DNA from: Linepithema humile
Taxonomy: Eukaryota > Arthropoda > Insecta > Hymenoptera > Formicidae
DNA length: 64,000 nucleotides
Reading direction: 5' to 3'
Assembly: GCF_040581485.1 (NCBI RefSeq)
Contig: NC_090128.1
Location: 17,724,931 to 17,788,930, forward strand
Positions 54,829 through 64,000 of the stretch are shown in pieces. The first letter of the stretch is position 1. Every line of letters begins with the position of its first letter. The notes under the pieces are model-generated. The model was not told the origin of the DNA and made no database searches. It saw only the letters and a list, made by a program, of their open reading frames with translations. A program made the position numbers and the translations under genes.

Positions 54829-55447
54829 CTCTATCGTTTTTTCGACGTTTTTTTTGTTTCTTCAATCCTTTGCCCCGCTTGTACGGAGCGAGATTAATCC
54901 CCCGTCCTTTCATTGCTTTATTGTGACGTTTCGTCTCTTCGAGTTGTCGTCGCGCGGCCTTAGAGTCGTTCACCGCCTTTGCAACACCCGCCGCTCCACC
55001 GGCAAGCGAACCGATGACTCCCAAGAGCGGTAACAACGGTAACATACGACCGCGTTTCGCCGTTGGAAGCGTTCTCCTCTTGGTCTTCTTCTTCTTTCTC
55101 TTTGTCATACCCATCCCAAATTTCGTCTTTGCTTTCATAGCAGCCCATACGGTGGTAGCAGCAGCCCTCTCACCGAGAGTCGCGTCCGCAGCGGTGATCC
55201 GCACCCGCGCTTTATCGGCGAGAACGCGATCGGCTGCGTGGCGGTCCGCTGATTCGCGGTTTTGCGAGTACGCGATGTCGTGATCGCGACACGCCGCGTC
55301 CAACGGATTGATACCTCGATCCCCTCGCGCGAGTTGTTTCCGCAGACGAGTCCCCGGCCCGCAAAATTGATAGCCGGGTATATGCAGCTTCAACGGTAGT
55401 CGATTTATCACACTGTTCAGTAAACCGGCACCCTTGTATCGTTTCAT
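54740..55447 (-). CDS. PLA2-type virion protein with basic/hydrophobic core-like tail
   Basis: 235 residues from ATG 55445-55447. Residues about 24-62 read like the parvovirus VP1-type secreted phospholipase A2: a Ca-loop GYQFCGPGT, then NPLDAACRDHDIAYSQ with the His-Asp pair. A Lys/Arg-rich segment (TKRKKKKTKRR, about 118-128) follows, then a hydrophobic LPLLPLLGVIGSLAGGAAGV (about 141-160), resembling the adenovirus pX/mu core precursor, and a second basic region. In parvoviruses this enzyme breaches endosomal membranes. The likely role here is entry or core packing (inference). The frame changes to that of the protease near the end, so the last 35 residues may be artefactual. Confidence 0.75.
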   Translation of the reverse strand: MKRYKGAGLLNSVINRLPLKLHIPGYQFCGPGTRLRKQLARGDRGINPLDAACRDHDIAYSQNRESADRHAADRVLADKARVRITAADATLGERAAATTVWAAMKAKTKFGMGMTKRKKKKTKRRTLPTAKRGRMLPLLPLLGVIGSLAGGAAGVAKAVNDSKAARRQLEETKRHNKAMKGRGINLAPYKRGKGLKKQKKRRKNDRDARGCHHQSTVVTNSEAYTNTVFPRCLHA

Positions 55448-55815
55448 AGAGCGCGAATTCTAACGTATCGCGTGTAAATCATATTTCCAACTGAGGTGTG
55501 TTTCGACAGCGCTTACCTATAAATAGGAGGCGCGTATCGATCATTAACCAGTAGAATATCAAAGTTTGTCGGACGACAAAGTACAATAAATAACCGGGAT
55601 AATAAAAAGGAACGGAAGGAGGTGAATGTCGCAAACGTGTATTGCTAATCGTGTGTTTGAAACAATATTTTTTTTTTTCAGGATAATGTCCGAATCATGT
55701 ATGGAAATAGAAATATTTTAGATTTAGCGACAAATATCCGAGCACCGCTCTTTCCAACAACCGATGCTGCGCACTCGTCGCGTAATAACAAGAATGAGAA
55801 AGAGTCTGGTAAAAA
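55448..55815. promoter_or_regulatory. Divergent promoter region between virion and ATPase units
   Basis: 368 bases separate the leftward PLA2 gene and rightward ATPase gene. CTATAAATAGGAGGCGC near 55517 is a good rightward TATA box, and its symmetric core (TATTTATAG) could also serve leftward. A C-rich/T-rich acceptor-like run (TTTTTTTTTTCAG, ending at 55681) lies upstream of the ATPase ATG, so its mRNA may have a spliced leader. No coding frame here. Confidence 0.5.
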
Positions 55816-56517
55816 ATGAAATTTGTACAACAACCGTACACGATCCGTGTGAAAAACATGGATGATAAGACGCAAGGGGTTTGTGAGAAAGCGTGCAGAC
55901 ACGGTAAAATGCTGCCAAACACGATACGCGGTATCATTTGCGGTCCCTCGAATTGCGGTAAAACCAATGTAATGATTAGTCTGTTGGAAAGTCCGAACGG
56001 TGTACGTTTCGAAAACGTGTACGTGTACTCGAAATCGTTGAATCAACCAAAGTATCGATATCTCGAAAGATTGCTCGGATCGATCGATGAAATCGGCTAC
56101 TTTACATTCTCGGACAACAACACAATTGTACCGCACAGCGAGGCGTTACCGAATTCCGTATTCGTCTTCGACGATATAGCGTGCGACAAGCAGAATGCGA
56201 TACGCGAGTACTTTGCTATGGGTCGACATTCGAAAGTCGATTGTCTTTATCTGTGCCAAACGTATGCAAAAATACCGAAACATCTCGTGCGCGACAACGC
56301 GAATTTACTCGTAATATTCAAGCAGGATGGAACAAACCTTAAGCATGTCTACAAGGATCATGTGAATACGGACATGACGTACGAAGATTTCGGTACATTG
56401 TGTCACGCATGTTGGCAGCACAAGTACGGATTTTTAGTGATAGACAAGGATAGTACGATTAACGATGGACGATACAGACGTGGTTTTAACGAGTTTGCGG
56501 TACCGCGGAATGGTTAG
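55816..56517 (+). CDS. A32/FtsK-like DNA-packaging ATPase, intact
   Basis: 233 residues from ATG 55816. Walker A GPSNCGKT at about 43-50, Walker B VFVFDDI at about 115-121, followed by ACDKQNAIREYFAMGRH and a sensor-like LYLCQTYAKIPKHLVRDN. This is the form of the Polinton/poxvirus-A32 ATPase, which drives genome packaging into capsids. It heads the rightward transcription unit; the next gene follows after 20 bases. No stops or missing motifs. Confidence 0.85.
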   Translation: MKFVQQPYTIRVKNMDDKTQGVCEKACRHGKMLPNTIRGIICGPSNCGKTNVMISLLESPNGVRFENVYVYSKSLNQPKYRYLERLLGSIDEIGYFTFSDNNTIVPHSEALPNSVFVFDDIACDKQNAIREYFAMGRHSKVDCLYLCQTYAKIPKHLVRDNANLLVIFKQDGTNLKHVYKDHVNTDMTYEDFGTLCHACWQHKYGFLVIDKDSTINDGRYRRGFNEFAVPRNG

Positions 56518-56537
56518 TTGTTCTCGAGACGTTGACG

Positions 56538-57455
56538 ATGACGCTCGACACGAAAGATATCGACGAGAGGGAGAAGATCGCGAAGGAAATCGCTCGTACG
56601 AGCGAGTCGATTCGCAAGAAGCATCGGACGTTGAAGACGGGTAGAGTGGAGCAAAAGGTGCAATTGGAGAAACGGTTGAAACCGATCGTAGAGCCGTTGA
56701 AACGAATCGTCGAGAACATCAAGGGTGACGATGATTCGGTTGACGATCTCGAGATTAAAAACGAACCGGACATCAAACGAAAGCGAACAAGCTCTGAGAA
56801 GAAGAAAATCAAGCGTACCTCGTTGACGACACCGATACAGACCTCATTGACGTCACCGATACAAGCCTCGACTCCGTTCCAGCCGCAAAAATTGGTGTTT
56901 GAAACGCCGACATATTTACCGACCGAAAACGTGTTCGAAACCACGGACCCGTCTTTCGTAACATCCGTGAGACAGACGATGCAAACGTCCGATGGTCGGG
57001 AAGCTCTGTACGGCCAAATGGGTCCGCTGGGTCAAGAGTACATCGGGGAGCTCTTGAGCGGTGACAAGAAGAGAGGGATCGACAACGTGTACGGTGTATA
57101 CTTCAACGATGCGGGAACGTTTCTCGGAGACAAGGTCTTCGACATTGATAGAGACGACAATGTGATCGTGGACGGTGTAAAATACGCTGGCACACCCGGC
57201 CTGTTTGAATTAATATTCAAAAGACTTCCCGACGATACGCTGTGTACGGAGGATGACAAACAAAAGTACAAGAGCATACTACTCGCTACTAACGCTCACA
57301 GACGCGGTCATAACGCGCATTTACCTGTTTTGGGAAACAAAGGATACAAATACAAACATATCATCACACCTCTGATATCTAAGAAAGGTGGAGGTGTTGC
57401 ACATCTCGACAGGAGAGGTGTGGGTCGCACGTTACCCAAGTGTAACGTACCATAG
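56538..57455 (+). CDS. Polinton-associated protein, DUF8207-like
   Basis: 305 residues; ATG 56538 is the first in frame. N-terminal 90 residues are charged and predicted coiled coil (DEREKIAKEIARTSESIRKK). The middle is Ser/Thr/Pro-rich linker (TSLTTPIQTSLTSPIQA). The C-terminal region from about 150 has MGPLGQEYIGELLSGDKKR, VYGVYFNDAGTFLGDKVFDI, VDGVKYAGTPGLFELIFKR and LLATNAHRRGHNAHLPVLG. I recall this C-terminal module as a domain of unknown function (DUF8207) encoded next to Polinton ATPases in insects; the name is from memory. Its role is unknown, possibly structural. Stop at 57455, three bases before the next ATG. Confidence 0.75.
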   Translation: MTLDTKDIDEREKIAKEIARTSESIRKKHRTLKTGRVEQKVQLEKRLKPIVEPLKRIVENIKGDDDSVDDLEIKNEPDIKRKRTSSEKKKIKRTSLTTPIQTSLTSPIQASTPFQPQKLVFETPTYLPTENVFETTDPSFVTSVRQTMQTSDGREALYGQMGPLGQEYIGELLSGDKKRGIDNVYGVYFNDAGTFLGDKVFDIDRDDNVIVDGVKYAGTPGLFELIFKRLPDDTLCTEDDKQKYKSILLATNAHRRGHNAHLPVLGNKGYKYKHIITPLISKKGGGVAHLDRRGVGRTLPKCNVP

Positions 57456-57458
57456 ACC

Positions 57459-57629
57459 ATGACTGTGACCGACAACGCGGTCGATTACGTGCACTGGGAT
57501 GATCCGAACGAATTGGTGGATCGCCTTCGATTGCTGGACGCCTCCCGTCAGGCGGGAAACAACGCGCACGACATCGAGTTTCTCTCGATTATCGAGGAAC
57601 TGCGCGAAGCTGGTCTGATTATAAATTGA
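57459..57629 (+). CDS. Small conserved Polinton-associated protein, 56 residues
   Basis: ATG 57459 to TGA 57627-57629. Sequence includes YVHWDDPNELVDRLRLLDAS and ends FLSIIEELREAGLIIN. I recall the same phrase at the end of DUF8207-type proteins in related elements, so here it is either a separate small gene or the tail of the previous gene cut off by its stop at 57453. The four-base gap and change of frame suggest an old frameshift or tight translational coupling. Helical, acidic; function unknown. Confidence 0.65.
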   Translation: MTVTDNAVDYVHWDDPNELVDRLRLLDASRQAGNNAHDIEFLSIIEELREAGLIIN

Positions 57630-57677
57630 TCACAGCTTTTCAACTATCGCCAGTATTGCTCGTGTGATGCTACAGGA

Positions 57678-58229
57678 ATGTCTATCAACAAATTCGGACT
57701 ACAGTTAGGAGGAAGCGACAGGGTGACGAGACAGAGCGGCGGAGTCTCAAAGAATTACGTGCGCGAGAATTGTCTCTGCAAGGATGGTGAGGTTCTCAAT
57801 GCCAAGTCACGCGTAATCAGACATCTCGCCGACCCTGAAGCGGACACCGACGCCGTCAACAAGCTGCATCTGGATCATCACCTCAAGCTTATGAGCGATC
57901 GTGAGAATCGAAATCGTATGCTCTGTGAAAATTTTAAGCGAGAAGTACTTTCGAGACTCGAAGATTCGGAGAATACCGAGCGGACCTGGAAGAGAGACCA
58001 CGACGATTACATCGAGACCAGATACGTGGCGTTGGAACGACAGATTCACGATCTGAGAGGTCTCCTCGACGAGAGTGTAGCGCGACTCGATGGAAAACTC
58101 GTCGATCGCGAGCGAGAGACGAAGAGTCTTGTCGAGCGAGAGATTCACAATCTTCGTAGAGCTGTGAGAAAAAATTTCATCGAATACTACGATGAGGCGA
58201 TGAAGAAGAAGCAAAACGAATCGCAATGA
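57678..58229 (+). CDS. Coiled-coil fibre-like protein, 183 residues
   Basis: From ATG 57678: a Gly-rich head, then NAKSRVIRHLADPEADTDAV, which resembles the shaft-start motif of phage tail fibres ((R)IxNLADPxxxTDAVN). A long charged coiled coil follows (LEDSENTERTWKRDHDDYIE to LVEREIHNLRRAVRKN). The stop overlaps the integrase ATG (ATGA at 58226-58229). A trimeric fibre or internal scaffold is plausible; the evidence is motif-level only. Confidence 0.6.
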   Translation: MSINKFGLQLGGSDRVTRQSGGVSKNYVRENCLCKDGEVLNAKSRVIRHLADPEADTDAVNKLHLDHHLKLMSDRENRNRMLCENFKREVLSRLEDSENTERTWKRDHDDYIETRYVALERQIHDLRGLLDESVARLDGKLVDRERETKSLVEREIHNLRRAVRKNFIEYYDEAMKKKQNESQ

Positions 58230-59164
58230 GCAAGAAGGAAGCGGTGAGCCTGGAGAGGAGATCGCTCGTGGACGAGCTCCACGCACCGGCGAGAAGAAAC
58301 TTTACGCGTAGGCCAGTCGTCGTGAAAGGATACGACGATTTGTGGCAGGCTGACATTGTCGAGATGAGACCGTACTCGCGATCCACCGGCGGCTGCAACT
58401 ACATTCTAACCGTTATCGATGTGTTGAGCAAGTACGCGTGGGCCGTGCCCTTAAAGACCAAAGGTGGAATCGAAACGTCCAAAGCATTTTCCGCGATATT
58501 TAGGGAGAGAATTCCGAAAAATTTGCAGACTGACCATGGAAAAAAATTTTACAACAGAGATTTCCAAAATCTTGTCAAGAAACACAGCATCAATCATTAT
58601 TCGATATACTCGGTTATGAAGGCTTCGGTGGTGGAACGATTCAATCGCACGTTGAAGAACGAAATGTGGAAGTTTTTCACGCTCACGGGATCGTACAGGT
58701 GGATCGACGATTTACCGCGATTGGTCTCGGAATACAACGGTTGTAAACATCGTACGATCGGTATGCGCCCGATCGATGTCACTCCCGAGATCGCAAAGGG
58801 ACTCTTGAGCACCGTGTACGGTAATATAAAAATTGCCGCGCCGGCGAAATTCAGGGTGGGTGATTCGGTGCGCGTGAGCAAATTCAAAACTGTATTCGAG
58901 AAAGGATACACACCGAATTGGTCGACGGAGGTGTTTAAGATCGCCACGGTGCAACGTACCAATCCTGTGACATATCTGATTAAAGATTATCGCGGAGATC
59001 CAGTCGCGGGAGGCTTTTACGAGCACGAATTGCTCAAGACCGCACAACCCGACGTTTATCTCGTGGAGAAGGTGTTGCGCCGAAAGGACGACAAGGTGTT
59101 TGTAAAGTGGTTGGGATTCGACAATTCGCACAATTCTTGGATAAATAAAGACGATGTATTGTAA
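58226..59164 (+). CDS. Retroviral-type integrase with C-terminal chromodomain, intact
   Basis: 312 residues. The rve core carries D43 (LWQADIVEM), D103 (LQTDHGKKFYN) and E137 (KASVVERFNRTLK), a D-D-33-E spacing. An SH3-like KFRVGDSVRVSKFK segment follows near 220. The last 45 residues form a chromodomain (VYLVEKVLRRKDDKVFVKWLGFDNSHNSW), as in Polinton and some Ty3 integrases, which would steer insertion to modified chromatin. The zinc-binding HHCC module is not evident at the N-terminus. Final gene of the rightward unit, facing the polymerase across 190 AT-rich bases. Confidence 0.92.
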   Translation: MSKKEAVSLERRSLVDELHAPARRNFTRRPVVVKGYDDLWQADIVEMRPYSRSTGGCNYILTVIDVLSKYAWAVPLKTKGGIETSKAFSAIFRERIPKNLQTDHGKKFYNRDFQNLVKKHSINHYSIYSVMKASVVERFNRTLKNEMWKFFTLTGSYRWIDDLPRLVSEYNGCKHRTIGMRPIDVTPEIAKGLLSTVYGNIKIAAPAKFRVGDSVRVSKFKTVFEKGYTPNWSTEVFKIATVQRTNPVTYLIKDYRGDPVAGGFYEHELLKTAQPDVYLVEKVLRRKDDKVFVKWLGFDNSHNSWINKDDVL

Positions 59165-59354
59165 TAAACTATATTTATTGTACAATAAACAATTATACAT
59201 ATATATACAATGGTGTTCTTTATTATTACAATATATACATTTAAAACTAACAACGATAATAATACATAAAATATTAAACTATACATAAATATTAACACTA
59301 GTGTATAAACAATATAAATAATATAATGTATAAACTATATACAACATAATAATA
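59165..59354. terminator. Convergent intergenic region with poly(A) signals
   Basis: AT-rich 190 bases between the ends of integrase (plus) and polymerase (minus). AATAAA-type signals occur just after the integrase stop (near 59185) and in the reverse strand near 59335-59345, suitable for 3' processing of both transcripts. Confidence 0.5.
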
Positions 59355-62213
59355 CTACAATTGTATCTTGTAATGTCCCCACGGTAGAGTGTTGGTGGAA
59401 CCGGATACGACGTGCCGCTTATCGTCGTACGGACTGAGCGCGAGCTTCGATTCCGACACGGTGTACACCTCGTGCAACTTTGAGCGGATGCACGATTGAC
59501 GCCGCGTCAGCTCGATTTCGTCGTTGAGACATCGAGTGTAATCGTCGAACGTTATCGTTCTAGCGACTACACTCTTTTTTACACCTTTAACCTTTTTGGT
59601 GTCTTTTTGGCCGGTGACTCTCAACGCGTACATCTTCGCTCTCAGTCCGACAAATTCTGTTATGATCGCACCGTTATTCTCGTCTTTCATCAGACCGGGT
59701 ACTTTCTTGTTGGCGCGCGGCATACCGTAAGTGTTGTCCTCGGAGTAGTCGCTCGTGTCGAATTTGGATATATCGCGTTTCATATCCCGATACGCGTCCT
59801 CGCAGTGCAGAAAGTATATCAGACTGTCGGTATCGGTATACATAATTTTGCAATTGTCGCGGTAGAGAGGCGCCATGTACTCGTAGTGAAACTCGTACAA
59901 GCAGGTCTTGGATATGTCGAGGATGCACATACCCACGTAGATCGGCTTGTCGAATTTCACTTCGAGTTTTCGCAACTCTACGGCCATCAGATCCTCCGAG
60001 AACATGCTTCGGCTGTGGAAATTCGGTTTCACGATCATAGCCTCCGCTCCGTACCGACCCTCCCACTGTGTAAGGAGCCGTACATTCGTGTGATTTCGCA
60101 CATTCTCCATGGTTTTGCCGAAAACCGCGTTGTTCATCAATTTGTACAAATTTTTTTCGAAATCATTTTTCGCTCGTGTCCGAAACTGTGTATTCAGTTC
60201 TATGTATCTGCGGAGCCATGGAAATTGCGCGAATTGCAGTACGCGGTGAATCTTTGCAATTCGCAGACCATGTCGCACGCATTGCTGTAGATTACGGTAG
60301 TGAATGACATAACGCTGCTTATCGTACAGCGTTGCGAGTAACTTGAGCTCCCGCTTGCCGGGCGGCTTATCGCGCGTCGTGAAGATTCACCGGATACTCA
60401 AGATTGACTTCCAGCACGTAACCGGTAGCCGAATCGGATGCAACGGACATTACGTCGAAGCTCGCGACATCATCGACCCATCGAAATTTGGCGTAAGGCA
60501 ACGGTTGACACATTGCCCAGCTGTACAAGTTGTTTACATCATAGTACATTAGGTACGATGACGGTTCCGATGGATCGTACGATGGCATGTATTTGTTGTT
60601 GGCGGCGGCGTATCGGTTGGAGCATTGGCTAAGACCGCCGCGTATACCGCGCTCGACAAACAGCACCATATCGATGTCTGTGAGCAACTCGAACTTGATG
60701 CCCGTGTACTTCAACATAGCGTCCCACGTGTACCCCGGTAATGTGTAATACTGAGCGGGATCTAAACCGTAACTCTTTATACACGTGTTTCGGAAATTTT
60801 CGAAAATATCCGCCAACAAAAGAACGTCTGTTTTCAAATACAAATCGCTGTATTGACCTAGATCTTCGATTGAAAATGTTTGCCAGACGTTTGTCGCGTG
60901 CGCGTAATCGCTCTCGGATACCGTTTCTCCAGTGAGCGAGCTGTAAAACGATTCGCGCGATGGCAGGCTTGTGTCCCGGAGCTTGTCGACGCTGTCGACG
61001 TACTCTTAGGGAAACACACCTTTCCGAGTAAGCAAATTGAAATGTTCCGCGGATAAATGATTGAATTCCGATCGTGAAATTTTTAATTCATCTACAGTTA
61101 AATAAAATGCCAATTTGTCGAGACTTGTACTGAGAAATTTAAACGAATCAATAAACCGTAATTTTATACACAATTTTGATTTTTGATCCATGGTATCTTT
61201 AACATTTTTTGTAAAAGAAATGTATCGCTCTTTCGTCAGCGGTAACAATTCGACGTTGCCTTCAAAGGCATTGGCAACGTCTTTAATAATGAAATGCGCG
61301 TCGTAACCGGATAAATTGTGAAATATCACCGGGATAACGTGGGAGTTTTTGTAATTTAGATTGCACGACGAGTGCGCGGCACCGCGGTAACGCCCGGTGA
61401 GATGACAATGATCGCGCACCCGCGTATCGTCCGGTGTAAACGGTTTCTCGCACACGTGGCACATCGCGGTGCTACGGAATTTTTCCGATTCCTCCCGCGT
61501 AAGATCCGCCATGGGGACGACGGTGGTGAAGATCGCTTTCACACGGCGCGCCAAATCGTGAAGTTCGTTGACGAACCACGTCACGCAATCCTCACCGCGA
61601 TACGACTTAAAACTAGATAAAGAATTATCGTACGTGCAACTTACATAAAATCCTACGCTAAAGGCTCTGTGATGTTGGTAGGCGTAAGTAGTACCGTCCT
61701 GATCCTCCTTTTTCTCGAGCGTACATTCGAGATCGGCGTACACTACGAACGGGAGCCGCTCCTTCCAACTATAGTGGTGAAACGTCAACCACTTTTTGTC
61801 CTCGCTGGGGAGAACGACGGCGCAATCGTTTATCTTGCCGCAGTCGATGCTGTGCGCCGATAATTTCTCCTGTGTTTAAAAGTAGTGTAGACACCTGTAA
61901 TAATTTGTATGATTAATACTGTGAATAAAGTTTCGAATTATTCTATAAATGTGTTTTTACTTACCGATCGCAAATGTACTTTTTACATTTGTGCATGCTC
62001 AGTTGTGAGCTCACCAACCGCGGCAGGTTCTTTATGCACGCAAAGTGTGCATCGTTGTTTTTACGCACGTAGAGCAGGTTGACGTGCTTCTCCTTTTTGT
62101 CGTCGGCGAACCGCAGAGGGATGATTTTTGAGTCTTCGGTGGTGAAGACGTTGACCCCGGCTTCGCAGTCGCAGAACTTTCGAGCGTATCCGACGCATCA
62201 TTGTTAGCTCGGC
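59355..62213 (-). pseudogene. Protein-primed family B DNA polymerase, broken
   Basis: Minus strand. Exon 1 (about 62213-61965) has KIIPLRFADDKKEKHVNLLY and CKKYICDR. A 70-bp GT-AG intron (61895-61964) leads to exon 2. Exonuclease motif FVVYADLECTLE, a zinc-type CHVCEKPFTPDD...HCHLTGRYRGAAH, polymerase motifs YYDVNNLYSWAM, KLMNNAVFGKTMEN and YTDTDSLIYF are readable to the stop at 59355. Breaks: in-frame TAA at 61876-61878 and 61006-61008, and a one-base frame change near 60369. It runs head-on towards the integrase. The N-terminus is abruptly cut at the BEL junction. It would replicate element DNA from a terminal protein primer in intact relatives; this copy cannot. Confidence 0.9.
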
Positions 62214-62233
62214 TCATGCATTGTTCACGAATG

Positions 62234-63419
62234 CAACAGTGAATGATGCGTGCGACGACAATGTGAGCATCAATACTGGCTTATACATTTGTGAGTAAAG
62301 TGACCTGACCTCAAACAATTGAAACACAATTTATTCTGACGTACAAGGGCGTTTCGTTGTATGACCGATTTTCGTAGGAAATCTTCGCATTTGGATAAAT
62401 AATAACTGCCCGAGCAGCATATGCATTTCACTACTGCTACATTGTTGACCGAGGAGCGCGACTTATCATTTTTGGAACGACCGGCATCTTTCAAAGTTTC
62501 GTCGTAATCCGAGAGACTACGAATGCGATGAGTTAAAAATGAATTAATGTCCTTATAAGACGGCAGCACGTTGCTCGCAGGACGTTTCAAATTCCATTCG
62601 CTTTGAGTCCGCGGACTGAATTTTTGAGCAATGAAATAGACGAGAATGTCGTCCCATTGATCTACTGGACAACCATGATTATTCAATGCGGCTATCGATG
62701 CAGACACTGTGTCGCGAAACTTCTTTAAGTCGTTTACGTTTTCGTTTTCGTTTTTCATTTGAGGCAGACTCACAAATACATGCAAATGAAAGTAGACTAG
62801 AGTTTGCTCGTCATGCATTGTATTCATCGAGTAACAATTGCCACGCGGAATCATAATTTGCGTCAGAAATGCGCAGATTATTAATGAGCAAGGCAGCGTC
62901 GCCGATGACGCTGGTCTTCAAGTAATGAAACTTTTGCGTATTGGAGAGCGCCTCATTATTAACCACTAGTGACTCAAAAGTGTTTTTAAAGCTCTCCCAA
63001 TCAGTGAGCTTTCCGCCAAATCTAGGAAGCGCAATACGCGGTAATTGAAAACAATTGTTATTCAAATCATTAATAGAGGAGTCAGTACTGCGATTACGCG
63101 AGACAATTTGAGTGCTAGTGTAGCGACTTATTGTTTCCTGCAGCGTGTCAGCAATATCCTGGTAGATTTCCTCAGCGGCCAAGAATTCGTCGCCTTGGAA
63201 ATAAGACAGCGTCCTCTGCTCCTCCGCCGTGGCAATCTGCAGCAATTTGACGTGCAGGCGGCGACAGGAGTCCCAGAGTACTTCCAGTTGCGAAAGACGC
63301 CTTTGCGTCTTCGGAAGCGTCAGGTTCGCCTTGGAAAGCTTCTTAAAGTTCATTAGCACTCGTTTGAGCAAGTCTATTGTGGCACTCTGTTCGATCAACA
63401 AGTTTCTCACATCCGTCAT
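62234..63419 (-). pseudogene. BEL/Pao gag with frameshift and stop
   Basis: ATG 63417-63419 (MTDVRNLLIEQSATIDLLKR) opens a helical gag with LPRIALPRFGGKLTDWESFK and KFHYLKTSVIGDAA, typical of BEL. The frame shifts near 62815-62850 and continues to VRQNKLCFNCLRSGHFTHKC, the first CCHC zinc knuckle. It then meets TGA at 62270-62272 and goes on in frame through CSHCRRTHHSLLH (second knuckle) before losing similarity near 62230. The protease and pol that should follow are found at 44.3-42.2 kb. The element is therefore split around the Polinton-like block or the two parts belong to sister copies. Confidence 0.85.
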
Positions 63420-63599
63420 GATTACGGCGAGAAAGATAACGAAAGTCACAATTTAATCGGTAGCCTTTTACTGCGATTAATCACTAACGGCATTTAAATG
63501 CAGCGAGCGCAACTCAATAAAGTAATAAGAGTACGGCTGCGGAAAGAAAGTAGTGTCTAATGTCACGGAGACAACGAGGCGCGTGATTGCGGCGCCAAC

Positions 63600-64000
<401 letters not shown>

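Larger units (their letters stand above)
44309..62230. mobile_element. Polinton/adintovirus-like integrated element
   Basis: About 18 kb, GC-richer than its surroundings, with the diagnostic set of a Maverick/Polinton: protein-primed-type DNA polymerase B, retroviral-type integrase with chromodomain, packaging ATPase, adenain-like protease, double jelly-roll and penton-like capsid genes, plus a PLA2-type virion protein. Capsid, protease and PLA2 genes run leftward. ATPase, associated genes and integrase run rightward. Polymerase runs leftward towards the integrase. The left edge against BEL pol falls between 44308 and 44315. At the right edge polymerase meets BEL gag near 62.2 kb. I could not find matching terminal inverted repeats or a 6-bp duplication, so the right end may be truncated. 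Confidence 0.85.

Noticed and set aside
59496..60290. 264-residue plus-strand frame opposite the polymerase
   Set aside because: It is antisense to the clearly recognisable polymerase palm region and has no promoter or domain of its own.
62032..62217. 61-residue Ser/Thr-rich minus-strand frame
   Set aside because: It is out of phase with the polymerase exon 1 frame that reads IIPLRFADDKKEKHVNLLY in the same bases and splices correctly to exon 2.

Overview
The window looks like a gene-poor, repeat-dense stretch of an insect genome, most likely a hymenopteran such as an ant. This is an inference from AT-rich DNA, GT-AG introns of 70 to several hundred bases, and the mix of transposon families (Harbinger, Transib, P, mariner, BEL, Polinton). 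I see no ordinary housekeeping gene. Almost everything that codes belongs to, or lies inside, a mobile element, and many elements are nested so cleanly that target duplications and paralogous empty sites can be read off.

Layout. 0.8-5.7 kb: an LTR-type repeat holding a Transib/RAG1-like transposon (2870-5558), with ends CACAGTG...CACTGTG, target duplication GCTTG, and an empty site in a second copy of the host repeat at 40.6 kb. 6.7-9.5 kb: small hairpin elements and one arm of a palindromic element. 9.8-10.6 kb: an intact three-exon THAP gene. 10606-30152: a PIF/Harbinger transposon (TAA duplication) with an intact three-exon transposase and an intact six-exon MADF-BESS gene. Two other elements split it: a 3.2-kb near-perfect palindrome with 8-bp duplications (10679-13899), and an 11-kb element with CCCAGCAAACACA ends (16613-27676). 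The latter carries an intact EnSpm-like transposase and an intact eight-exon DUF4806-type gene, separated by a solo LTR.

31817-41512: a P-element relative whose THAP-transposase is broken by two stops, a solo LTR, a 2-kb transposon and an LTR copy; another solo LTR sits in its non-coding end. 42.2-44.3 kb: decayed BEL pol on the minus strand, whose missing gag appears at 62.2-63.4 kb in the same orientation.

44.3-62.2 kb lies between these two halves and is a GC-richer block with the gene set of a Polinton/adintovirus-like integrated virus. It holds B-family DNA polymerase, integrase with chromodomain, packaging ATPase, adenain-like protease, double jelly-roll and penton-like capsid genes, a phospholipase A2-type virion protein with a basic core-like tail, a fibre-like coiled coil, and Polinton-associated small proteins. 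An outer arm has TATA-driven accessory genes and a mariner insertion. Polymerase, major capsid and penton genes are broken, the last by a second copy of the same 2-kb transposon that broke the P-element gene. Protease, PLA2, ATPase, integrase and several small genes remain open.

The window ends in diverged GC-rich tandem units and a long (GA)n run.
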